Positions 23,295 through 32,266 of a DNA stretch of 64,000 nt are shown here, piece after piece. Source of the stretch: Acridotheres tristis (taxonomy: Eukaryota > Chordata > Aves > Passeriformes > Sturnidae); contig CM072885.1 of the NCBI GenBank assembly GCA_037013685.1, forward strand, positions 24,800,620 to 24,864,619. Reading direction: 5' to 3'. A program made the translations under genes and the position numbers. Every line of letters begins with the position of its first letter. Position 1 is the stretch's first letter. The notes below the pieces were generated by a model, which did not search any database, was not told where the DNA came from, and worked only from the letters and a program-made list of their open reading frames with translations.

Positions 23295-23623
23295 TGTTGA
23301 GAACGACCGGCATGGGATCTGAGACAGAAAATCCCACACTCTGTGATCTATGTAACAAAAGCCTTTATTCAGTTCTGACCTCACTTTATATACCCCTTTC
23401 AGTGTTCCTGGGTAAACGTCTGTGATTGGCTCACAGATCAGGTTGCTTAGTCCTTTGACCAATAGCTCTCTGCAGCCAGGGCTGGAACTCATTGGATTAA
23501 ATCCTTGTCTGTCTCAAATTTTGTCCTATCTCTGTTCTTTGGAGGCTGGCCTTTTAAGCTAGGCTGCTTATCCAATCAGTGGTCAGATTCACTGCCCAGT
23601 ACAAGCCAGCTTGTACTGTGACA
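23295..23623 (-). mobile_element. 5' LTR of the ERV-K/alpharetrovirus-like element
   Basis: A 329-bp LTR whose inner end GTTCTCAACA is fixed by the primer-binding site 2 bases away. On the minus strand it has CCAAT-type boxes (GAGCCAATCACAG near 23428-23440), a TATA box GGTATATAAAG (about 23384-23394) and an AATAAA at 23364-23369, only about 15-20 bases past the TATA box, so the poly(A) signal lies at the U3/R border as in avian leukosis viruses. The outer end is placed at TGTCACAGTACAAGC (23623) because CR1 sequence follows at once; this edge is less certain. No matching 3' LTR is in the window. Confidence 0.8.
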
Positions 23624-23699
23624 GGCTCTGCCCATTGCAGAGCCAAGAGCTGGACTCAATGACCCTTGCGAGTCCCTTCCAACTCAGACTGATTCTATA
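23624..23699 (+). mobile_element. CR1 3'-end fragment
   Basis: GAGCTGGACTCAATGACCC, then AGTCCCTTCCAACTCAGA and the ending GATTCTATA are the conserved 3' end of chicken-repeat-1 LINEs. The element is cut on its 5' side by the retroviral LTR. The missing CR1 part is not found beyond the far end of the retroviral cluster (left of 16672). Confidence 0.75.
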
Positions 23700-26383
23700 A
23701 AAAGGGCTGTGTGCCTCTTTGCTCAGGGCAGAGAAAATCTGGATAATGCCTCTTCTCCTCAAACTGTAGCACATGAGAGAGCGGGACCAACACTAAGGAT
23801 TCTGCACTATTCCAATTTGTTGCTGTGTCAGGAACCCAATTTGAAGCTGCTAAACACTGCACTTCCTTTCCTAGTCCTTGTTCTGCTTGCAGCCCCTTTC
23901 TCACTTCCTTCAAGAGCTGCTTTATCAGAACAGTGAAACAAACACCCTGAAAAGCTGAAACAGCAGCAAAAAGTATTCTCCAGTCCTTAAACAAGATTTA
24001 TGTGCTGCTGTTGTTTGTGGCTGTGACTGCCAGCTGGAGATACCAAGGCTTCCAGCACGGTGAGCATCATGAGGTACCCATCACACAATATTACACTCAA
24101 CAGACTGGGATAGCCCTTGCCTACCAATTTCTGCCTCTCTCATCCACTCCTCTAGCTTGCATCTAAACATCTGAATGAAGAAATGAAGATCAGCATTTCT
24201 ATGCTTTCCCCCCACAAATTGGTAATTATAACTTGGGTTTACTACACACCGAGAAAAAAAAGTTAAAGCCAGTCATCAATAAAAATTCTTCAACAGAATG
24301 AGCTGCTGATTCTTCTGTAAGCAGCGTCTCACAGACACCTCCATAAATAATCCCAGAGTGCCCCAGAGACAGTCTAGTCTGACCAACAGTACAATACAGA
24401 TCACATGATTTTCAAGACTGAATTTTCTCTGTTTGGACAAGCATGTCCTCTGTAGAAGAATGATAATTTTTAATGCCACGGTTTTCAAGAACAGTGAATC
24501 CATCACAATTCAGTAGAAATTCTTCCATGCCTAACTACATTCATGGTTTAAAATGTGCTTCACATTTTAGGAATTGTCTTTCAGAAATGTCATTTGAAAT
24601 GTTCAGGTTACTAGACAGCTTCAAGCTCAGAAAAAAACCAAATATTCTTTTGCAGAGCAGAACATATTGTTTTCCTAGAATACTTTTTATTCCTTATTTT
24701 GGATTTTTCAGTATTCCAATAATACTACTCTCACACTGGCAGATCTGTCTGACCTTCAGTGTGTTTGAGGCGTATTATAGAGGCCCACAGGGCTTTTGCT
24801 TTTCCTTTAGTATTTGCACCACTTGGAACTGAGAAGAACATATGTATGTTGGGTAGTACTCTCCTGAAGGACCCTGGAGTGATGGGAATATTTACCTGAC
24901 CAGAGAGGCTTCCTGTAAAAGATACTTTTTCTTTTTGCCATAAGGCACCTACCCTTGTTTGACCCTGCATTTGTTGTCAAGATAATATCTTGCTAAGGAA
25001 GACACAAGCTCAGCGTAATTTTTCTTTACTAGAAGCTCAGATGCAGTCAAAGAAAGAGATGGCTTCAGAGAAGGCACGATCCAATTTAATTGTAAATATC
25101 TATAAGGTTAATGTGAGATAAATTGGTTTATGACTTATGATTTAAAAGGAGCTGAGATTTTAGTTTCTAGTGTGGCCCTTGATCCTGCTCTCTGGCAGAT
25201 ATACACTTGTGGGCTCCTTATGTATATGATAAGTCAATGAAACAACACAACAGCAGCCCTAACCACCCATTTAATAAGTATATTTTTTTATCTTACACCA
25301 CATAATCTGTACAAGTATACTAAATGCAGTCAATATCAATAATTTTGTAGACTGAGAAATGGCAGTCAACAATTACTGCATGCATTTATCTATTTCAGAT
25401 TTTTTAAAAGACAATTTTTTTTGTCATTTTATTTTCCATTCTGAGGAAAAAAAATCCCAATTTTTTCCATTGCAAGTTATTGTTCTTCCAGTTTAATGTT
25501 TGTGTCTTTCAAAGCCCCTTTAAAGGGAAGTTTTGGCATGTCAAAAAATGTGCAAAATGAAGATTATGCAAAAATTTAAAATAAATAGAATATAGCTCAC
25601 CTGTGGCAACACTAAGTAGCTTTTGCAAAACAATTGCACTAAACAGGCTTACATCTCACAATGCTTTCTAATACTAAAAAATTGACCCATGACAGTGATT
25701 CCAACCCAAGGGTATTGACAACACATTATTTCAAACAGATAAGAGAACTAACTGAATGTTGCTGAGCTTTGGTTCAGCAAAAGATCTTGTGAGAAAGTAT
25801 CTCCAGCTCAAGTGTAACTAAGTGCTGAGATTTTTTGCCTGGGGAGCCCAGGCTACTAATGTCATGTAGGATCCAGAACAATTCAATTAATTTTAGCAAA
25901 ATGGCAACTGAGGCTTCTCTAAAACATTTCCTTCATCAGCGCAAGGTTTGCAGACAAGAGGCAGTCACTGTGCTGCTCTTCACAGAAGGGAAAATATTGT
26001 TATCATTAATGAAAAGAACTAAGAATTGTTTGGAAACCTTTCAGCTAGGAATATTTGCAAGTAGAATTCAATGTAAATCAGTCTGATGGTTTTCCTCTGC
26101 CACCTCCCACTGCCATTGACAACTGTTGTTACTGACAATGAAATCATCCAGATGCTGTATTGCTTTAAACCCTCAGACCGCTAATGCTACACCATGCACT
26201 TACAACATTTTAACATCACTGACATAATTTTCATAGCTCTTCATGGCACAGTGTACATCCACACGCTCACAAGTCAGACAGAAATCCCACAGGTTTATTT
26301 GCCCACTGTTGCCCTTTATGTAAAGTAAGTGAAAATGTCAGCAAATGGAAGTGGTGGCTACAAGTGACTACAGATAGCCCCAG
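23700..26383. other. single-copy non-coding stretch
   Basis: No gene or clear repeat. A segment at 24330-24400 faintly resembles an ancient CR1 tail. The AT-rich part 25260-25620 contains several A/T tracts. Confidence 0.45.
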
Positions 26384-27648
26384 TGTGCTGGTTACACCTG
26401 GGGGAGGGCAGAGTCAAAGGGGTTTTTCTCTATGAGAACTTCCTCTGTGAGTTGATGGGACCAATTGGAGGCTGGTTTGGTTATTGACAGCCTGAGGAAC
26501 CAATTAGAGAAAGTTAGTTAGCTCCATGAAAACGCATTTTGAAGGAGGTAACCCAGGAAAAAGCTCTCTTCCAGCAGCTGTGCAGGTAACAGGGCCCAGG
26601 CCTGGCTCCATTGAAGGTGCAGGCCTGGCAGGGGGGCTGGGCTGGGCCCCCCTGTTTGGGGAGCTGGCGTGGCCCAGCAGGGAGGAGGGGTGGTCATCAA
26701 CAGTGGGTGCTGTAGCGGAGACCCAGAGGCTGACTGAGGTCCAGCCATTCCCCCTCCTCCCCCTTTCCAGCACGGCCTGAGTGTCCTGAGATCCTGGCAC
26801 AGCTAGAACATTGCAGCCTTGCATTCCCCGTGTGAAATCTTAACTTTTTCAATGCTCAGATAAGACTTGCAGACTTTTCAGTTCTCCCCTGAGTGAGAAG
26901 GGAAAAATAGAAGAGCTAAGTTTCTTTAGATGGAAGGAGAATGAGAAGATGCTATGAAGGTTGGCTGAAAATCCTTTTGCAAGCTGTAGGGATGAACTGA
27001 AAATTCCTATAAACCATGGAGAAAGATGGGGGGGGTTGGAGTATTCCATTTGATAGATTGTTGATCAAAAGCACCTGTGTTAAGGATCCTTTGCCCTTAG
27101 GAAAAAAGGGGATCTCTATTTCTGGAGATGAAGCGTGAACAGAGAGAGAGATGAAGAGAATTTTTGTTTTGGAACAGTTCATTCTTAAAAGTAATACCCC
27201 ATGAGTTTAACATGGCCCATAAGCACAGCTTTGGGAAGTTGTGAAGATGGGAGGAGCTTCACGGTTTTTTAAGCTTTTCCTGGACTGATGTGAATCGTGA
27301 AAATGAAGCCACGAGAGAACTGGTTTTTTCCATCTTTGTGGAGGAGTCCCTATGGCCTGATAAGAGGAAACTTCTCACTCTGAAGTGAACTGAAAAGGAC
27401 TATTTAAGTCGGGAACTGACTGAAGTAGTTTTTTGTATGTCTGTTTTGTTGTTATGAAGGTTGGGAGAGGGGAGGAGGGAGTGGTCTGAAGATCTTATTC
27501 TGAATTTATTTTTCTTTCTCTTTCTTTGTGTAGTTAATAAATTTCTTTTTATACCCTTTTAAGTTTTAGGCCTGCCTTGCTTTTGCTCCTGGTTCTGTCT
27601 CACAACAGAAAATCAGTATATTTAAATCGGCAAATCAAAACTATGACA
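26384..27648 (+). mobile_element. 5' LTR, same family as the solo LTR at 17835
   Basis: A 1265-bp LTR starting TGTGCTGGTTACACCTGG and ending AATCAAAACTATGACA, immediately followed by a primer-binding site, which proves it is an upstream LTR. Shared landmarks with 17835-19213 include CATTTTGAAGGAGGTAA, GCAGGTAAC, a GGGAGAGGGGAGGAGGGAG tract and GCTCCTGGTTCTGTCTCACA. It has a TATA-like CTATTTAAGTC at 27400-27410 and an AATAAA at 27536-27541. About 240 bp of GC-rich sequence (26580-26820) lies in U3. Orientation is opposite to the solo LTR 8.5 kb away. Confidence 0.85.
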
Positions 27649-27652
27649 TTAT

Positions 27653-27670
27653 CGGTGCATTGGCCGGGAA
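27653..27670 (+). promoter_or_regulatory. primer-binding site, tRNA-Gly type
   Basis: CGGTGCATTGGCCGGGAA, four bases after the LTR end, is complementary to the 3' end of tRNA-Gly(GCC) plus CCA at 17 of 18 positions, the first base being the mismatch. It fixes both the LTR boundary and the element's orientation. Confidence 0.8.
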
Positions 27671-28092
27671 ATGAAACTAAACCAAGACACCCAGTTAAGT
27701 CCAAAACTTGTGCACTAGAAGGATTCACCAAGGATCATGTTAAAGGCATGGTTCTAACAGAAAATATTGTATATTCTTGACAATATTTCCCAGTGGACTT
27801 AATTAACATCTCAAGATGCTATGTGTGTGGAAACCCAGCACTGTTCAAATCATATCTCTTAAACACTCCCATAGTCCTTAGGTATACTGTCAAAGCTCCT
27901 TATACAGGTAAATATCACCAGAAGATCACTCTTAGAGAAAGAAGCCCTCCAAAGGATAAAGCAGTCATGGCAGAACTCAAGACTAAAATTTTATCTCACC
28001 TCCTAAGACACTGATTCTTTTATTGTTCTCTTTTTTATTTTTCTTCCCTTAATGAGTTCTTTTCATCATACCTCTTGCTACTATGGATCCAT
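27671..28092 (+). pseudogene. unidentified internal retroviral remnant
   Basis: About 420 bp after the primer-binding site. One frame (27793-28014) contains CYVCGNP and a basic segment and ends at a TGA, with a hydrophobic run (rich in Phe, Tyr, Leu) coded just beyond. The pattern of basic segment then hydrophobic segment could be the leader of an envelope protein, but similarity to a known family was not recognised. Gag and pol of this element are absent, so a large internal deletion or a different origin is implied. Confidence 0.35.
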
Positions 28093-28343
28093 CCTTCCTT
28101 CCTTCCTTCCTTCCTTCCTTCCTTCCTTCCTTCCTTCCTTCCTTCCTTCCTTCCTTCCTTCCTTCCTTCCTTCCTTCCTTCCTTCCTTCCTTCCTTCCTT
28201 CCTTCCTTCCTTCCTTCCTTCCTTCCTTCCTTCCTTCCTTCCTTCCTTCCTTCCTTCCTTCCTTCCTTCCTTCCTTCCTTCCTTCCTTCCTTCCTTCCTT
28301 CCTTCCTTCCTTCCTTCCTTCCTTCCTTCCTTCCTTCCTTCCT
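28093..28343 (+). repeat. pure (CCTT)62 microsatellite
   Basis: About 62 uninterrupted CCTT units, 248 bases plus a partial unit, with no interruption visible. The long reading frames made of Pro-Ser-Phe-Leu or Lys-Glu-Gly-Arg here are products of the repeat and not proteins. The strand asymmetry (all pyrimidine on one strand) with mirror symmetry allows intramolecular triplex formation. Such length and purity suggest a young and highly variable locus; the assembled length may be approximate. Confidence 0.97.
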
Positions 28344-28472
28344 CCGCCACATTTGGTATTGATTCAGTCTGGAGGATTTTATGGTAATGTAGAACAAGGA
28401 TATGATGTTGAAGGTATAAAAGGTTTATCATTATGCTCTGTGGGCCACAAGGTGCTAAAAGATGCAAATGCC
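28344..28472 (+). pseudogene. short open tail before an LTR-like sequence
   Basis: A frame of about 40 codons (QSGGFYGNVEQGYDVEG and GHKVLKDANA) runs out of the microsatellite and stops at a TGA whose TG is also the first dinucleotide of the LTR-like block. This arrangement resembles the end of an envelope frame running into a 3' LTR. The identification is an inference without a recognised domain. Confidence 0.3.
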
Positions 28473-29151
28473 TGAGGCTGGGTTAACTTACATGGCACAA
28501 AAGACAATTCATAATATATGATAGCTTGGTATTTTTTAGTTAAAAGTTAGTTATTTACTAGAGTTAATTAAAAAGCAAACGTATAGATAGGCCTTGCTGA
28601 AAATAATTAAAAGTTAGAAGTCAGTTAGAAGAAAACTGGGCTTGAGATAGTTATCTGAAACTTAAATAATTGATTGCGTTCATTTTATGTTTGCTCAGCT
28701 GTGCTTGCAATGGGAAAAGATGAAACTAGGAAGTAGATCCAAAGAAACACAAACAATTGCAACCAGAAACTTATTCGTCGGAAAATTGGACTTCTCCCAG
28801 AAGCCATTTGTATTGTCATTGATAAAAAAGGTTGAGAGTTCAGGGCAAGGAAGACTCACCTTACTTCTGCTTTTTAAGACCCCTCCCCACAAAAACGACC
28901 CCAGACTTAACTGAAGAAACCAACCAAGTTTGCTTAATAGCCATTCAAGCTAATTACCATAGGAAGCGGGGGATGGGAGGGGATGTTATTATGAATATGT
29001 ATTTGTTTGAAACTTTTGTCAATAAATAGACTCTGTGATCACCTGTAATATTACAGTGCATATTAGGGAGTGACCTCACACTGCTGCTCAGCACTGAATA
29101 AACATACACTTTCTAACTTTAAATTGTTAGAAAGTCTTTTTATCTGTCACA
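28473..29151 (+). mobile_element. probable LTR of another ERV family
   Basis: A 679-bp block that starts TGAGGCTGGG and ends TATCTGTCACA. Near its end it has AATAAA at 29097-29102 followed by a 9-bp stem-loop at 29109-29134 (CTTTCTAAC, 8-nt loop, GTTAGAAAG), a layout expected of R and U5. The upper part has AT-rich repeats of AAAGTTAG and GAAAATAATTAAAAGTTAG type reminiscent of avian ERV U3 regions. It is not similar to the LTR at 26384-27648. No target-site duplication was seen. Called from architecture and memory, so moderate confidence only. Confidence 0.5.
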
Positions 29152-32100
29152 GTTGAGTATCAGTTTAGACCAGTACTCATATTTTGGAAAATCATTGATA
29201 GCAAGAGAATGTGGCTAGAAGACCTCTGACTGGCCAAACAAGTGGACCAGCCTATGGGCCTGTACAAGTTCTTGATCCAGCTCTGTTTTTTCCTGCATCA
29301 TTCTCTTTTTTTATTGCAAAGGATTTATCTTCCTGTCTAAATAGACCAAATCAAAACCCAAAAGAGAGGAATGATCTTAAAGTGAACTCTCCTCTGTTCT
29401 CTGAAAGCAAGAGATTCAATAAAACGAAAAAAAGTTACGAACACAAATCAAACCACTACTAAAAATCTGTATGGTTGCATGAATAAATATTATTTATATT
29501 GATTTGGCCAAAGTCTATATTAGTGCTTCTATATTGTCAAAAGCCATTTCATAAATTCCCTGTTGAACTTCCCTCTTGCCCTCAGAAGGGCTGCTTCACT
29601 AATACCAAGTTCACAGTATCCCTGCTATATTCATTCCTCCTTTTCTTTCTGTAACTATCTCATAAAGGCTAACATCAACAAGGTGAAACTGGGAAAGAGG
29701 ATCCAGATCTATAAATTTAATGTAGGAGTGGTTAGTCTCCCAGGCATGATCATTCCCTAACACAGAGTTCTTACATTTTACCTAAGCTTAAATTAGCTGG
29801 ACTTTCTTCTTCTGGTGCACATGGAAAATGGATTCTGACATATTTACCGTACAAGTAACTTCATCACTGAGGCTGGCTCCTCTTAGATCACACCTATGAG
29901 TGTTAGTAGGAGTACCACAGCTGTAATTTATTGCTGGTACAAATGAGTGATTTGCTCCCTGGAGGAGTATTTGTTTCTCTACTGCTGCCTTTGGACATGG
30001 CAAGTGTTGGTATGGGATATTTCCTCAAATCTTCCAATTTGACCCTATAAAGTTACATTTGAAGTGAGGATTACTTTCCTGTTCCAGCTGGATAAGACAC
30101 CACAGTTGTTAGACCAGAAATTCAGACATTTCAGTCACCATGAAGAAGAACATACAACAAACTTAATTAACACCTTAGTGCCACCTGAAATGCTGATACC
30201 TCAGAGATCAAAGACCCTACCAGGATACGGACTCATGGTTTCAAAGCAGTAGGATTACCAGTTTGAAAATCCCCTATTTGTCCACAATTATTTGCTGCAT
30301 GCATTCATTTTGTCCCTGCAGTGACTCAAACCCTTCTGTATTTGTCAGATTCTAACATCAACTCTGGCTTCCATTAGCTATGGGAAGGTTGCTATCACTA
30401 ATCCTACTAATAACAGCAACTTGCCAGGCCTCACCTGCTTAATGGACTTGTGAAATGTACAGAGCTACTGATTTCCTTCATTTGCTGTCAAAACTAAGGT
30501 TTTGACAAAATCTCAGGAAACCCAAAATTTGACCTTTTCAAAATTTTATTTTTGTCCAATTTTACTGCAGAAGATGGATTATCAGTGCAAGTAGTGGGAG
30601 AGCAATATCTTGATGTGTTCAAGGCCTCACACTGATTCAGATAAAGGGATATTTGCATGTCAGCACAAATCAGAATCAGAAGAGGGTGATCTCACAGTGG
30701 TGTTCACAACCAACATGCCAGCTCCTGTCCAAAACAGACCTATTACCATTAGCTTTATCCCAAATTAATTCTTCACTTTCCATGTGCAAGAGCAATGAGG
30801 CACATAGTAGAGTAATGCCATCTGTATTGCCTCCCACTCCTCTACGATTAGCTTTGCTTTTAAAAGACTCTTAAGTCTGTATTCATTGTGGGAAACAATT
30901 GGGAATTGTGCAGGAAACCTATTTCCCCTCAGGGAAGGAGTGGGCCATAATTTCATTCCTTAATATTATAAATTATGGAGGTTTTTTCCATTTTTTTTTT
31001 TTTTTTTTTAGTTTGAAAGGTTAGAAAATGCTGCAGAGATTAATAACATTACTGTTATTAATTATAACCCACCAAAATACCTATTTCTACAATAAGGAGG
31101 GAGTATTCTCAGTGGGAGATAATTCTGCTGGAGAAGAGAAATTACTTAGGAAATAGCTATGCCTGGGTCAACTGACAGAAAGCAATTAGAGCTTTTCCCC
31201 AGCATGTAGGAAATAGGCAACTGTATAATTGACTCATTGTACTTTTTGAAATAAACAAGTAGGATAATGCACGGAATACAAAACTGTGAAAACCTGTGTC
31301 AAATTAGTAAGATCCTGGGAAACAAAATGATAGCAAAGAAATACAGCAAGACTGAGGTAGGTGCAACGACCCTGACATCACTAGCAGATTAGACAGCTAG
31401 ACTGACAGCCCACTAATAAATAATGATACAAATGTACTTACCATAGCATGTGAAAATATTTCCTCTTTTGATCCCATCCTCAGGTGTTACATATTCTTTC
31501 TACTCTGGGCATGTGCATGTACAAGGGAATCAATATAGATATTTTATAAACAGTCTACACATGTGGTCCATGTGATACAAGCATACCTGCAGTAGAAATA
31601 GAATATAATTTCCAAAAAGACTTACATTCTGGATCTAAAAAAAAGCTCATAGATAGCTATAGGGAGAGGCTGTAGGTTGCTGAGAATCTTTTTATAGTTC
31701 ACAGACAGTCTGGAATCCATAATGCATCTTTTCAGGGTATATTCATAGAGCTAGCCAAATAAATGTAAATTGAGGCATTATTCCACCAGTTTTTGTTGGC
31801 AGGCCAGTGGCACCTGCCCTGGAAAGTCAGAAGGTGAGTACATGATTTAATCCAGAAAAGGGGTCAGTCAAACCAGAATTCCTTTCCTTTCCACAACCAT
31901 TTTATGCCCATGCTCAACCAGAGAGAAAAAATTAGGGAAAAAAGTAAAGGAAGCAAACACAATATGACTCAGTTTGCAGCCACTGCAGTTTCATCTCAGT
32001 GTATCCTTCGTGGTTTGTGGCATTCAATTATGTTTCTCGGGCTTTGATGGTCATTTTTAAAATAACAGTACACTTAAATTAAACTGTATAGTTCTACTGA

Positions 32101-32228
32101 CTGATCTATGCTTCTTCTGTACTGTATATTTCCTGCAAAGTTTTCAGGCCACAATAAAAATATGTTTTTTGTCATTGGTGCAAATAAGTGATGTTAAATA
32201 TTGTCTGGAACAGGAGACCAGTGATTTT
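29152..32228. other. single-copy non-coding stretch
   Basis: No gene recognised. A 19-base T run lies at 30991-31009. Open frames are short and unsupported. Confidence 0.45.
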
Positions 32229-32266
32229 CAATTAATATTAAATAGGAAACTGTTTAATATTAATTG
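32229..32266. repeat. perfect 14-bp inverted repeat
   Basis: CAATTAATATTAAA (32229-32242) and its exact reverse complement TTTAATATTAATTG (32253-32266) are separated by 10 bases. The surrounding 170 bases are rich in ATTA and TTAAT cores, the binding core of many homeodomain proteins. Confidence 0.85.

Noticed and set aside
27793..28092. Envelope gene of the element at 26384
   Set aside because: A basic then hydrophobic pattern is not enough to name env; reported only as an unidentified remnant.
28035..28475. Long open frames of Pro-Ser-Phe-Leu or Lys-Glu-Gly-Arg repeats
   Set aside because: They are translations of the CCTT microsatellite in every frame and not genes.
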